Positions 45,782 through 55,207 of a stretch of DNA of 64,000 bases are shown here, piece after piece. The notes under the pieces were generated by a model. That model worked only from the letters and a program-made list of their open reading frames with translations, had not been told where the DNA came from and did no database searches. Source of the stretch: Companilactobacillus keshanensis (GTDB lineage Bacteria > Bacillota > Bacilli > Lactobacillales > Lactobacillaceae); the NCBI RefSeq assembly GCF_003946205.1, contig NZ_RHOS01000006.1:62001-126000 (forward strand). Reading direction: 5' to 3'. The stretch's first letter is position 1. Each line of letters opens with the position of its first letter. The position numbers and the translations under genes are program-made.

Positions 45782-46708
45782 TTACATAACGTGGAGTACG
45801 TGTAGTAAGACACCGACAACGAACAAGCCAAGAATGATAATGATTGGTGAAACTTTTTTCTTTAATAACCACATACATAAGAATGTTAGAAGTAAGGCAG
45901 CTAAACCAGGTACCAAACTATCCAAGTTATCTTGTAATGTTGTTACTTTATGTGCAGTCAATGAAAGACCTGCCTTTTGTTGGATCAATGCTTCTTTGAC
46001 ACCTTGTGCACCTGCTGGTAAATGAGCCCAGTCGATGAAGGCACCCTTATCAAGTTTAACTGTTGAAACGGTTGGTGTGAACTTAACAACAACCCAACGG
46101 TTAATCAATGACCCTAGGATAAACATACCTAGAATCGAAGCACCTTTAGTAATGTCTTGTAGCAAACCACCAGACATATCTTCTGTGATCTTTGAACCGG
46201 CTTTGTAGCCAAGTTCTTGTGTATACCACATGAATCCCATACGAATAGCATTCCATACAACGAAGTAAATGATTGGTCCTAAGATATTACCTGTCATAGC
46301 AAGTGATGCTGCTAGAGCACCAACGATAGGCTTAACAGTGAACCAGAACACTGGATCACCAATACCAGCTAGAGGACCCATCATACCAACTTTAACACCT
46401 TGAATGGCGACGTCATCAACGGGTGCACCGTTAGCACGTTCCTCTTCAAGAGCCATAGTAACACCTAAAATAGGTGAAGCTAAGTAAGGGTGAGTATTAA
46501 AGAATTCCAAGTGACGCTTCAATGCTGAGGCGCGGTCTTCTTTAGTAGTATATAGTCTCTTAAGTGCTGGGATCATTGAATATGCCCAACCACCGTTTTG
46601 CATACGTTCGTAGTTCCATGAACCTTGAATGAAGGTTGAACGCCACCAAACGGCTATACGATCTTTTTTAGTTAACTTTAATTCTTCAGCCAATTTTTCT
46701 TCCTCCAT
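45782..46708 (-). CDS. manN: PTS mannose/fructose/sorbose family IID component
   Basis: Membrane subunit that forms the sugar channel with IIC. 308 residues, longer than the ~275-303 typical of IID, mainly through a loop about 215-260 (VKFTPTVSTVKLDKGAFIDWAHLPAG). Seen: FIQGSWNYERMQNGGWAYSMIPALKRLY, ALEEERANGAPVDDVAIQGVKVGMMGPLAGIGDPVFWFTV (IID signature). Class IIa bacteriocins use IIC/IID of this family as receptor. Two bases separate it from manM. Confidence 0.96.
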   Translation of the reverse strand: MEEEKLAEELKLTKKDRIAVWWRSTFIQGSWNYERMQNGGWAYSMIPALKRLYTTKEDRASALKRHLEFFNTHPYLASPILGVTMALEEERANGAPVDDVAIQGVKVGMMGPLAGIGDPVFWFTVKPIVGALAASLAMTGNILGPIIYFVVWNAIRMGFMWYTQELGYKAGSKITEDMSGGLLQDITKGASILGMFILGSLINRWVVVKFTPTVSTVKLDKGAFIDWAHLPAGAQGVKEALIQQKAGLSLTAHKVTTLQDNLDSLVPGLAALLLTFLCMWLLKKKVSPIIIILGLFVVGVLLHVLHVM

Positions 46709-46709
46709 C

Positions 46710-47519
46710 CTAGTAATTATCTATTATATCGCCGACTGGATCACCAGTATTAGATCCACCGCCGTTATTTGATCCGCCACCTGTTTTTTCAAGTTTAAGA
46801 TAAATAAGTGCCATAGAAATACCAATAGTACCAAGTGCGATCAATGTAAGATCAGTAACAGTTGCTAGAACGAAACCAATAGCAAAGAATGGCCAAACTT
46901 CTTTAGAAGCCATCATGTTGATAACCATTGCGTAACCAACAGCAACAACCATACCACCACCAACAGCAAGACCGTCAGTCAACCATGAAGGCATAGCATT
47001 TAGCATACCTCTAACGGGACCGGCACCAATTGCCAAGATCATAGCGGCAGGAATAGCGATACGGATACCTTGTAAACAGATAGCAACAATTTGCCAGAAT
47101 TCAATTTTTCTAAAACTACCTTCTTCGGCAGCTTTATCCATAATATGAACAATACCAGTAGTAATTGTACGAACAATAATTGTTAATAACAATCCGGCAA
47201 CAGCCAATGGAACAGCGATAGCGATAGCAGAAGCAACACCTTTTCTACCTTCGCCACCAAGAACAAGAATAATTGCGGAAGCAACAGATGCTAAAGCAGC
47301 ATCAGGAGCAACAGCAGCGCCAATGTTTGCCCATCCAAGAGCAATCATTTGTAGTGAACCACCTAAAATCAAACATGGTATTAGGTTACCTGTAACTAAT
47401 CCGATTAATGTACAGGCGATAACTGGTTGATGGAAGTGGAATTCATCCAAAATACCTTCCATACCAGCTAGAAATGATACTAAAACGACTAATATCACTT
47501 GAAAAATATTCAAATCCAT
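46710..47519 (-). CDS. manM: PTS mannose/fructose/sorbose family IIC component
   Basis: Sugar-translocating membrane subunit, 269 residues. Seen: FLAGMEGILDEFHFHQPVIACTLIGLVTGN, GGSLQMIALGWANIGAAVAPDAALASVASAI and TTGIVHIMDKAAEEG. The C-terminus carries a Gly/Asn/Ser-rich tail (GGGSNNGGGSNTGD), common in lactobacilli. Middle gene of the operon. Confidence 0.96.
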   Translation of the reverse strand: MDLNIFQVILVVLVSFLAGMEGILDEFHFHQPVIACTLIGLVTGNLIPCLILGGSLQMIALGWANIGAAVAPDAALASVASAIILVLGGEGRKGVASAIAIAVPLAVAGLLLTIIVRTITTGIVHIMDKAAEEGSFRKIEFWQIVAICLQGIRIAIPAAMILAIGAGPVRGMLNAMPSWLTDGLAVGGGMVVAVGYAMVINMMASKEVWPFFAIGFVLATVTDLTLIALGTIGISMALIYLKLEKTGGGSNNGGGSNTGDPVGDIIDNY

Positions 47520-47555
47520 GATTATTAATCCTCCAATTTTCCTCTGATAATTATT

Positions 47556-48527
47556 TTACTTTTTCTTGTTAAGCTCTTCTTGAGCTTTGTTCAAGATTGA
47601 ATCCATGTTGTCTTTTGAGTCAGCGGGAACTTTACGAACATCAAATTCTACGCCCTCTTTTTCAAGTTTCTTGAATGTATCAATGTCATCTTGGTCAAAA
47701 GCCAAAACCTTGTTAGGTTGAACTTTACCAGTTGAATGGGCCATTGAGCCGACATTGATTTCCTTCAAAGGAACTCCCCCCTCGACAGCACGTAATGCAT
47801 CTTGTGGGTCTTCGAATAGTAATAGTGCACGTTGACCACCGAAATGTTTATCATCTTTGGCGATCTTGATCATTTGATCAACAGGAACAACGTGGGCTTT
47901 AACACCTGATGGAGCAGCTTGTTGGATCAACTTTGTACGAAGTTCATCTTTAGCTACGGCATCAGACACAACGATAATACGTGTTGGGTTTGTTGTCTTT
48001 GTCCAGGCGGTTGCAACTTGACCGTGTAATAGACGTGAGTCAACACGTGCAAGAACATATTCCAATGATCCCGGTCTACCAGCACTACCATTTGATTGAG
48101 CTACAGGTTTTGCAGCTTCTTTTGGTTGAAGTGATTCAGGACGAGCCTTAACACCTTCTTTTGCTGTTTCAATAATGTGAGCAGCAATTTCGTGCGCACT
48201 GTCCATAGACATGCGTGATGCATATGCTTCGATCAACATAGGCAAATTCAAGCCGGCAACAATTGCCCACTTGTCTTTATGTGCTTCAAACAAGTTATTA
48301 ACTTGATTGAAAGGTGTACCACCCCAAAGATCGACTAAGAATAATACTTCGTCTTGGTCATCGAAAGATGCAATCGCAGCTTCCAGATTAGCCTTTAAGT
48401 CGTCTGGGCCTTGACTAGGCATAAGTGTAACGGCTTTGACGTTTTCTTGCTCTCCAAAGATCATCGATCCGGATTGCAATATACCGTCGGCAAACTTACC
48501 ATGACTAGCAATGATAATCCCTACCAT
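47556..48527 (-). CDS. manL: PTS mannose family IIAB fusion
   Basis: Cytosolic phosphocarrier that passes phosphate from HPr to the sugar. 323 residues: IIA domain (about 1-135) with the active His9 in [14 protein letters not shown], an Ala/Pro/Lys linker (about 140-165) and a IIB domain with its active His in [21 protein letters not shown] precedes the ATG. First gene of the operon; a catabolite-response-like site lies about 30 bp upstream. Likely transports glucose and mannose, the general role of such systems in this family. Confidence 0.96.
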   Translation of the reverse strand: MVGIIIASHGKFADGILQSGSMIFGEQENVKAVTLMPSQGPDDLKANLEAAIASFDDQDEVLFLVDLWGGTPFNQVNNLFEAHKDKWAIVAGLNLPMLIEAYASRMSMDSAHEIAAHIIETAKEGVKARPESLQPKEAAKPVAQSNGSAGRPGSLEYVLARVDSRLLHGQVATAWTKTTNPTRIIVVSDAVAKDELRTKLIQQAAPSGVKAHVVPVDQMIKIAKDDKHFGGQRALLLFEDPQDALRAVEGGVPLKEINVGSMAHSTGKVQPNKVLAFDQDDIDTFKKLEKEGVEFDVRKVPADSKDNMDSILNKAQEELNKKK

Positions 48528-48553
48528 CTTTAATCCTCCTTATGAATTAGTGA

Positions 48554-48567
48554 TTAAAGCGCTTACT
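48554..48567 (-). promoter_or_regulatory. Candidate cre (CcpA site) at the man operon
   Basis: TTAAAGCGCTTACT matches the cre consensus TGWAANCGNTNWCA at 12 of 14 positions. It lies 27-40 bp before the manL start, where a bound repressor would block transcription. Confidence 0.55.
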
Positions 48568-48763
48568 TAAACTAAACAATAATAGTCCCTTGATAAAAAT
48601 TAAAATGGAATAATTTCGTAATAAGGCACTTTAATCGAGCTCACCCTTCTTTGTGAACCCTTACATAATATCATTTTTTCTGAAAAAAAACACCTTTTTA
48701 TATAAAGAAATATAAAACGTAATGAATCTTTAAGTTTTTTTAAATTTTCTTTTTTTAGGAAAG

Positions 48764-48778
48764 CGATAATGATTATCA
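48764..48778. promoter_or_regulatory. Isolated Fur-family box
   Basis: CGATAATGATTATCA matches the 7-1-7 Fur box TGATAATNATTATCA at 14 of 15 defined or free positions. It stands in the middle of a 724-bp stretch (48528-49251) that has no gene; the nearest start is manL, 237 bp away. Fur, PerR and Zur boxes are similar, so the metal cannot be told. The remainder of the stretch holds the two cre-like sites and two terminators; I see no other gene in it. Confidence 0.45.
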
Positions 48779-48878
48779 TCTAAAAAGGCTCTAAATCAGG
48801 CCGTCATTTATTTTCAAATGGTTTAGACCAATGCTGTGCCAAGGGTTTGACAGATTTTTGTGTACTTATCAAAGATAA

Positions 48879-48892
48879 TGAAAGCGTATTCA
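48879..48892. promoter_or_regulatory. Second cre-like site in the manL upstream region
   Basis: TGAAAGCGTATTCA matches the cre consensus with one mismatch. It lies 352 bp upstream of manL, too far for simple repression unless the promoter is distant. Confidence 0.45.
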
Positions 48893-49104
48893 TTTATCGT
48901 CTTTTTCATTGTATTACCGGTTACTTCCTATTAGACTAAAAATTTTCCAAATTATTAATTTATTCAGCCTCTATCAGTCATGCCTTTTCAACATAAGCAT
49001 TGCATAATGCCTTCAATATAGGGTTTCCTCTTTAATTAAAACCTATACATTACATCCCTTCTTGCTGAAATTTGAACGTTTTAACAAAAGTGACTAAATT
49101 TAAA

Positions 49105-49144
49105 AAAAGCCAAACACTATGCTGCATACATAGTGTTTGGCTTT
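49105..49144 (-). terminator. Strong hairpin terminator
   Basis: 16-bp perfect stem AAAGCCAAACACTATG / CATAGTGTTTGGCTTT (49106-49121 with 49129-49144), followed by T-rich text on the minus strand. It is the second terminator behind the PTS gene that ends at 49252. Confidence 0.88.
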
Positions 49145-49207
49145 GTAGAATCATTACATAATAAAATGTTCTGCCAAATTTATCATTTCTTTTGATCATT
49201 TAATTAC

Positions 49208-49249
49208 AGCAAAAAGTCCAAATCGAAAATTTCGATTTGGACTTTTGCT
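49208..49249 (-). terminator. Terminator after the PTS IICBA gene
   Basis: GCAAAAGTCCAAATCGAA / TTTCGATTTGGACTTTTTGC arms (49209-49248), near-perfect, starting right after the stop codon. Confidence 0.92.
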
Positions 49250-49251
49250 AT

Positions 49252-51237
49252 TTATTTAGTAGTTACTTTGACAACATCGTCATCTTTATTAACTTGTCGA
49301 TCTAAATCTTTAAATTTCATCATGGAAACAACTGGCATATTGGTAACAATGACCATCATATCAATTTTCTTTCCGGCTGCCGTTATGGCATCAAGATCAA
49401 CCGATGCTAGTAAATCTCCATGACGAACTGTTTGTCCATCAGCTACTTTAAGATCAAACGGTTCACCTTTTAATTGCACAGTATCGATTCCCATATGTAA
49501 AAGGACTTCTAAGCCATTTTCAGTTTTTATTCCCATTGCATGTTTGGTTGGGAAAATAGTCGTAATAATTCCATCGACTGGTGAAACTATTTGTCCATCC
49601 GTTGGAACAACCGCATATCCATCGCCTAACATTTTTTGTGAGAAAGTATCATCAGGAACTTGTTCAATATCTTCAAGCTTTCCATTAGCTACACTATAGA
49701 AGGTTTCTGTCCCCGATTTAACATCAGATATTTTTTCTTCTTTTGTGGACTCAAGTGTTTCTTCAGATTCTGTAGTTTCTTTAGCCTTAGTCAAAGGTGT
49801 TTTTGCATCGTATAATTTTGTTAATGCATCAGCTACGAATTGTACTTCTGTTCCTATAACAATTTGAATATTGTTCTTATCCAAAATATTAACTCCGGCA
49901 GCGCCAGAGGTTTTGATCAATGATTGATCTGCTTTATCAGTATCAAATAATTGTAATCGTAAACGTGTTGTACAATTGTCAATTACTTTGATATTTTCAA
50001 ATCCGCCAATTCCAGCATAAACCTTCTTAGCAGCGAGTGAATATTTGTCGTCATCATCTGAAACTTCAACCGAGTCAACGGCGTCAGTATTTAGTGGCTC
50101 GCGACCTGGTGTCATTAAGTTGAATTTTTTAATAGCGAAATCAAATCCAAAGTAGTAAATAACTGCCATAAATATTCCTTGGACCAATAACATTAAAGGC
50201 ATGTTTGCAATCGGCATGTGAATACTTAATAAGTAATCGACCAACCCAGCACTAAATGTAAAACCAGCAGTCCAATGCATAAAAGCTGCAAACCCTAGTG
50301 AGAGTCCTACAAAGATTGCATGCAGAATATATAGTGGCCAAGCTACAAACATAAATGAAAATTCTAATGGTTCAGTAACACCTGTAAAGAATGAGGCAAA
50401 GGCACCAGCCATCATCAATCCGGCAGTTTCCTTTTTACGTTCAGGTAAGGCATTACGATAGATCGCATAGGCACCAGCAGGTAAACCAAACATCATGACT
50501 GGGAAGAATCCAGCTTGATACATTCCGGTAACACCCTTAACACCTTTGTTGGCCCAGAAATTACCGATATCATCGATACCAGCAACATTGAACCAGAATA
50601 CTTGATTAAGTGCTTGATGTAATCCGGTTGGAATCAGTAACCTATTGAAAAAGCCATACAATCCAGCACCAACAGCACCTAAATTAATAAAGAATTTACC
50701 AAAACTTACTAGTGCATCGTAGATAGTTGGCCAAGCAAATAATAATACTGCACTGACTAACAACATAACCAACGAGGCCACGATCGGCACCAATCTTTTT
50801 CCACTAAAGAATGAAAGTGCCATTGGTAACTTAGTTTCATGGAAACGATTATACAGAGCACCAGCGGATAACCCGGCAATGATACCCACAAGCACATTAC
50901 CTGAAACAAAGTTGAAGGCTGGATCAACTGATTTAACACTGATTCCCATCAACAATGCAACATTAGCTGGAGTTAAAATTCCAACTGGAATGATGTAGGC
51001 AACTAAACCTGCCAAGGCAGCTGCCCCATCTTTATCTTTGGACATTCCAAAAGCCAATCCAACCGCAAATAATAGTGCGATTTGATTAAGTATCGCAACA
51101 CCACCAGCCTGCATAAACTGGGCAATCCCCCAGCTTTGTGGCATTAAGTGTCCGATACCTTGCAAAAGAGCTGCGGCAGGAAGTACCGCAACGGGTAGTT
51201 GTAACGAACGACCCATTTTTTGAAGATATGTTTTCAT
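49252..51237 (-). CDS. PTS IICBA permease, glucose/N-acetylglucosamine family
   Basis: 661 residues, three fused domains: IIC (about 1-370, starting MGRSLQLPVAVLPAAALLQGIGH), IIB (about 395-480) with the active Cys in VIDNCTTRLRLQLFD, and IIA (about 515-661) with VDGIITTIFPTKHAMGI and the active His in EVLLHMGIDTVQLKG. The helix text AGFFPVMMFGLPAGAYAIYR, FFTGVTEPLEFSFMF and AGFTFSAGLVDYLL is closest to NagE-type permeases, so N-acetylglucosamine is a good guess and glucose an alternative. Single gene with its own promoter and terminator. Confidence 0.93.
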   Translation of the reverse strand: MKTYLQKMGRSLQLPVAVLPAAALLQGIGHLMPQSWGIAQFMQAGGVAILNQIALLFAVGLAFGMSKDKDGAAALAGLVAYIIPVGILTPANVALLMGISVKSVDPAFNFVSGNVLVGIIAGLSAGALYNRFHETKLPMALSFFSGKRLVPIVASLVMLLVSAVLLFAWPTIYDALVSFGKFFINLGAVGAGLYGFFNRLLIPTGLHQALNQVFWFNVAGIDDIGNFWANKGVKGVTGMYQAGFFPVMMFGLPAGAYAIYRNALPERKKETAGLMMAGAFASFFTGVTEPLEFSFMFVAWPLYILHAIFVGLSLGFAAFMHWTAGFTFSAGLVDYLLSIHMPIANMPLMLLVQGIFMAVIYYFGFDFAIKKFNLMTPGREPLNTDAVDSVEVSDDDDKYSLAAKKVYAGIGGFENIKVIDNCTTRLRLQLFDTDKADQSLIKTSGAAGVNILDKNNIQIVIGTEVQFVADALTKLYDAKTPLTKAKETTESEETLESTKEEKISDVKSGTETFYSVANGKLEDIEQVPDDTFSQKMLGDGYAVVPTDGQIVSPVDGIITTIFPTKHAMGIKTENGLEVLLHMGIDTVQLKGEPFDLKVADGQTVRHGDLLASVDLDAITAAGKKIDMMVIVTNMPVVSMMKFKDLDRQVNKDDDVVKVTTK

Positions 51238-51283
51238 TTTCCTATTTTCCCCTTACAAAAACCATTTTATATCAATGAAGTCA

Positions 51284-51312
51284 ATAATAATGGTCTATAT
51301 GTAACTTTGCAA
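51284..51312 (-). promoter_or_regulatory. Promoter of the PTS IICBA gene
   Basis: Minus strand TTGCAA (51307-51312), 17-bp spacer, TATTAT (51284-51289). The leader of about 40 nt contains ACCATT...AATGGT arms overlapping the promoter. The rest of 51313-51478 shows nothing beyond AT-rich sequence. Confidence 0.65.
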
Positions 51313-51478
51313 GCAAAAATTTCTTATATCGGTTAATGTAAGTGGAGTATAGGCTTTCATAATTCAGACAAATAATCTATTTACGATAATTGGTATATTC
51401 CAAAAGTTACATAAAGCATAAGATGATCTCCAATTATTTATTGTAAATCATAATTAAAATCTAATGAATATATTAAAA

Positions 51479-51626
51479 TTGACATAATAGATAAAACCTG
51501 TTATTTTATTGTTAACATATCTTAAGGAGTGAATTGAAACTGAAGGCTAATATCAACACTGTCATCATTAAAAGTTAATCACGTTTGTTTGCGGCGCACT
51601 GCTCTAGAGCAGCCGTCTTTTTTTTA
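51479..51626 (+). promoter_or_regulatory. Promoter and terminator-containing leader of the cation ATPase gene
   Basis: Seen: TTGACA (51479-51484), 17-bp spacer, TATTTT (51502-51507); then AAGGAG and a possible 14-codon leader frame from TTG 51534 to TAA 51578 (MKLKANINTVIIKS); then a perfect palindrome CTGCTCTAGAGCAG (51599-51612) and nine T. Only about 22 bp separate that terminator from the ATPase start, too little for another promoter. The gene therefore seems to be controlled by attenuation; the signal is unknown. Confidence 0.6.
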
Positions 51627-51647
51627 CACAAAAAATAGGAGATGAAA

Positions 51648-54287
51648 ATGGATAAAAAATATTATCAAAAAAATCTGGAAGAACTACAAAAACAAACAAA
51701 ACTTGAAGATTTCAAAGATGGCTTAACATCAAAAGAAGCTAAAGAACGTCTTGAGAAATTTGGTCCCAATAAATTAGAATCGAAAAAAACACCTAAGTGG
51801 AAGATATTTTTCCGTCAATTTAAAAGTATGGTGATCTATGTCCTACTAGCAGCAACAATGATCACACTTTTGATGGGACATTATTCTGATTCGATAATCA
51901 TCGGTATGGTAGTTATAATCAATGCTTTAATTGGTTACTATCAAGAGAATAATGCTTCAAATGCTTTAGAAAAAATCAAAGAAATGTTGTCAACTGATGC
52001 CACTGTCTATCGTGACGGTGCCAGAAAGGATATCCCTGCCGAAGAAATTGTGGTTGGAGATGTGGTCTTCTTGGAAGCTGGTGACAATGTTCCAGCTGAT
52101 CTTAGAATTATTGACTCTGACAACTTGCGCATTCAAGAATCGGCCTTAACTGGTGAAGCCAATTCTGTTGAAAAGATCACTGACGCCTTGGCTGGTAACA
52201 AAGTTGCATTAGCTGAACAAACCAACATGGCGTTTGCATCGACTGCTGTCACTAATGGTAGTGGTTCTGGTCTAGTTATTGCGACTGCTGAAGAAACTGA
52301 AATCGGTAAGATATCACAAGAAGTCAGCTCCGTTAAGAAACGTAAAACACCATTGATCCAAATCATTGATCGTTTGGGTACTAACGTATCCTACTTTATC
52401 GTCTTTGCATCGATCGTAATTTTCTTGATAGGTTTATTCTTTGAAACCTACTCATTATCGGTTTTAACTTTAGCTGTTGTTTCAATGATGGTTGGTGCTA
52501 TTCCTGAAGGATTACCTGCCACGACCTCAGTTATTTTAGCTAAAGGTGTTAGTGACATGGCTAAAAATCACAACACGATTGTTAAGACTCTACCGGCGGT
52601 TGAAACTCTTGGCTCTGTCGATGTGGTAGCAACCGATAAAACTGGTACTTTAACTAAAAATGAAATGACTGTTACGGACATTTTGATTGATGATAAAACC
52701 TACTCTGTATCGGGAACTGGTTATGAACCAACTGGTCAAATCAACTTAAATTATCAAAAGGCCGACATTGATCCTAAACTTAAACTATTTTTAGAAGCCG
52801 GATTTCAGGCTAACGATACTGACTTATTATATGAAGACAATAAGTGGATCATTAATGGTGAACCAACTGATGGAGCTTTCTTAACTCTTTATCAAAAGGC
52901 TCTAGGAACAGTTGATAATTATACAGAATTAGATATTTTGCCATTTGATTCCGACTATCGTTACATGGCTAAATTAGTTAAAGATAATTCTGGTAAAAAG
53001 TTCTTATTTGCTAAAGGTTCACCCGATAAACTGTTAAAAATGACTAATGATAAAGACTTCGATTACAATTATTGGTTAGATAAAGTTACTGCTTATTCTG
53101 CTCAAGGTAAACGTGTAATTGCGGTAAGTTACGAAGAAGTACCTGAAAATATCAATGAAATAACCCATGAACAGATAACAAATGGTATGGACTTCTTAGG
53201 ACTGGCTGCCATTATCGATCCTCCTCGAGAAGAAGTTATTGATTCACTAAAAGTTATGAACGACGCTGGCGTTCAAGTTAAAATGATTACTGGTGATAGT
53301 GCCATTACTGCGAAAGCAATTGGTGAACAACTAGGCTTAGCCGATGAAATCAACGCCATTACTGGTCTTGAATGGGATCAACTAACTGATAAAGAAAAGA
53401 TTCAGGCAGCTGATAAAAATCAGGTTTTTGCTAGAACTACGCCCAGTAATAAACTAGAAATCATCGATGCTTTACAAAAGAACAATAAGGTCACAGCTAT
53501 GACTGGTGACGGTGTTAACGACGCACCCGCCCTTAAAAAATCAGATATTGGTGTAGCTATGGGTATTAAAGGTACTGATGTAGCCAAAGATTCATCAGAT
53601 ATGGTTCTTACCGACGATAACTTTGCTACTATGTCCACCGCTATTAAGGAAGGTCGAAGAATTTTCGATAATATTAAGAAGAGTATTCTTTATCTCCTAC
53701 CTATTTCCTTCTCCGAAGGTTTGATTGTAGCCTATGCTGTTCTTACTAAAAGCGAAATACCACTACATCCAACACAATTACTTTGGATCAACATGGTTTC
53801 AGCCATTACGATTCAATTTGCTTTAATTTTTGAACCAGCAGAAGAAGGTATTATGAAACGGGCACCTAGAAAAACTGGTGCCAAATTCATGAATAAGCAC
53901 GATATTTTCCAAATGGCCTACGTGGCCATCCTAATTTCGGGTGTCAGTTTGATTGTGGATGCATATCTGAATGCTCAAGGCGTCGGAGAAGTAATCTCAA
54001 GTACGACTATGGTCAATGTTTTAGTCATTGGTAAAATATTCTATCTATTCAATATTAGGACTAAGAAACTTGCCTTTTCAAAAGACTTTTTCTCCAATCC
54101 AAAAGCTTTCTTATTCATCGGATTGATGATAATTTTACAGTTGATTTTAACTTATGTTCCATTCATGCAAGGAGTTTTCTACACTGGTAATATTGGATTA
54201 AAAGAATGGGGATTCGCCATAGTTGGTGGATTCATCGTTCTACTAGTTGCCGAAATAGACAAGATGATCCGTATGAAATTGAGATAA
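51648..54287 (+). CDS. P-type cation-transporting ATPase, P2 type
   Basis: Membrane ion pump, 879 residues. Domains in order: N-terminal cation-ATPase domain (GLTSKEAKERLEKFGPNKLE), actuator loop with ALTGEANSVEK, helix-4 motif IPEGLPATTSVILAKG, phosphorylation site VVATDKTGTLTKNEMT, nucleotide-binding domain, hinge MTGDGVNDAPALKKSDIGVAMG and C-terminal helices. Helix 6 reads WINMVSAITIQFALIFEP and lacks the Asp found in calcium pumps (NxxTDGLPA), so Ca2+ specificity is doubtful. Start at ATG 51648, six bases after AGGAG; an ATG two codons earlier overlaps that site. Confidence 0.92.
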   Translation: MDKKYYQKNLEELQKQTKLEDFKDGLTSKEAKERLEKFGPNKLESKKTPKWKIFFRQFKSMVIYVLLAATMITLLMGHYSDSIIIGMVVIINALIGYYQENNASNALEKIKEMLSTDATVYRDGARKDIPAEEIVVGDVVFLEAGDNVPADLRIIDSDNLRIQESALTGEANSVEKITDALAGNKVALAEQTNMAFASTAVTNGSGSGLVIATAEETEIGKISQEVSSVKKRKTPLIQIIDRLGTNVSYFIVFASIVIFLIGLFFETYSLSVLTLAVVSMMVGAIPEGLPATTSVILAKGVSDMAKNHNTIVKTLPAVETLGSVDVVATDKTGTLTKNEMTVTDILIDDKTYSVSGTGYEPTGQINLNYQKADIDPKLKLFLEAGFQANDTDLLYEDNKWIINGEPTDGAFLTLYQKALGTVDNYTELDILPFDSDYRYMAKLVKDNSGKKFLFAKGSPDKLLKMTNDKDFDYNYWLDKVTAYSAQGKRVIAVSYEEVPENINEITHEQITNGMDFLGLAAIIDPPREEVIDSLKVMNDAGVQVKMITGDSAITAKAIGEQLGLADEINAITGLEWDQLTDKEKIQAADKNQVFARTTPSNKLEIIDALQKNNKVTAMTGDGVNDAPALKKSDIGVAMGIKGTDVAKDSSDMVLTDDNFATMSTAIKEGRRIFDNIKKSILYLLPISFSEGLIVAYAVLTKSEIPLHPTQLLWINMVSAITIQFALIFEPAEEGIMKRAPRKTGAKFMNKHDIFQMAYVAILISGVSLIVDAYLNAQGVGEVISSTTMVNVLVIGKIFYLFNIRTKKLAFSKDFFSNPKAFLFIGLMIILQLILTYVPFMQGVFYTGNIGLKEWGFAIVGGFIVLLVAEIDKMIRMKLR

Positions 54288-54300
54288 TTTAGAGTATTGA

Positions 54301-54334
54301 AAAAGCCAAGTCTAACGACTTGGCTTTTTTTTAA
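54301..54334. terminator. Bidirectional terminator between ATPase and response regulator
   Basis: AAAAAGCCAAGTC / GACTTGGCTTTTT perfect stem with a TAAC loop (54301-54330). The two genes converge on it. Confidence 0.95.
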
Positions 54335-55062
54335 TTTCCTGAAACTAATGGATAATCATTATCTAAAATGTATCCGAATCCACGGACTGTTTTGATCCAT
54401 GTTGGTGACTGCGGATTTTCTTCTAATTTATCTCGCAAGTGACTAATATGAATATCAATTGTTCGTGTTGATCCGGCAGCATCATAACCCCAGACGCCCT
54501 CAAGTAACTGATCACGGCTGATTACTTGGCCTCGATGCTGCATTAAATACCAAAATAAACTAAATTCCTTAGGGGTCAATCCAATATCATTCCCCTCATG
54601 TATAACGCGATAATGTTTGAAATCAACTGATAAATCGTCACATTTGATCAACTTATCAGTTTTTAATTCTGGTTGCTTCGTTTCATCATCTCGGAGCTTA
54701 TCATACAACCAGAAAAGCTGACGTATTTTGGCTATAAATTCTGTAAAATCAAATTTCTCTAGGAAATATGCATCGATCTTCAAATCATACAAAATCTCTT
54801 TTTCTTTCTTATCATGTTTCTTTGCTATTACTACTATTGGCCCTGTTATTTTATTGCGTAAAGTTTTAACAGTTTCAATTGTTGATGATATATCGATTGT
54901 AGATAAGTCTATGATCAATCCGGCAACATCATTTTCATTCACAATTTCAATTGCTTTCTCATGATCCATAACATTATGTACAAACCAATTTTGACCATTA
55001 CAATAACGATTAATTTCTAAGAACAAAGGCAATCTGTTGCTTAACAATATCAACGGTCGCAT
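54331..55062 (-). CDS. OmpR/PhoB-type response regulator with degenerate receiver domain
   Basis: 243 residues. C-terminal winged helix (about 140-235) is clear: LTPKEFSLFWYLMQHRGQVISRDQLLEGVWGYD and TRTIDIHISHLRDKLEENPQSPTWIKTVRGFGYIL. The N-terminal part is receiver-like but lacks the acidic pair after strand 1 (it reads MRPLILLSNRLPLF); an Asp is kept in GLIIDLSTID and a Lys in YFLEKFDF. No histidine kinase is adjacent. It is divergent from pstS, so control of phosphate uptake is likely. ATG at 55062 with GGAAGG upstream is preferred to 55086. Confidence 0.88.
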   Translation of the reverse strand: MRPLILLSNRLPLFLEINRYCNGQNWFVHNVMDHEKAIEIVNENDVAGLIIDLSTIDISSTIETVKTLRNKITGPIVVIAKKHDKKEKEILYDLKIDAYFLEKFDFTEFIAKIRQLFWLYDKLRDDETKQPELKTDKLIKCDDLSVDFKHYRVIHEGNDIGLTPKEFSLFWYLMQHRGQVISRDQLLEGVWGYDAAGSTRTIDIHISHLRDKLEENPQSPTWIKTVRGFGYILDNDYPLVSGN

Positions 55063-55207
55063 CCAATACTTCCTTCCAGCATTCATAATTAGCTATGGCC
55101 AGCCAAGTAAATTGATTATAACAGCATAATTTCGTTTAGGTCACCTGATAAGCATAAATAATCCATTGTATTTTTATATAGGCTAATACAACAAGATAAA
55201 TACAAAA

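Noticed and set aside
48825-48845. Possible sigma-54 -24/-12 promoter (minus strand TTGGCACAGCATTGGT) for the mannose PTS operon
   Set aside because: The -24 part fits, but the -12 part has two mismatches and the element is 300 bp from manL. No rpoN or LevR-type activator gene is in the window.
51485-51620. yybP-ykoY manganese riboswitch before the P-type ATPase
   Set aside because: The GGGGAGUA core and its paired partner are missing.
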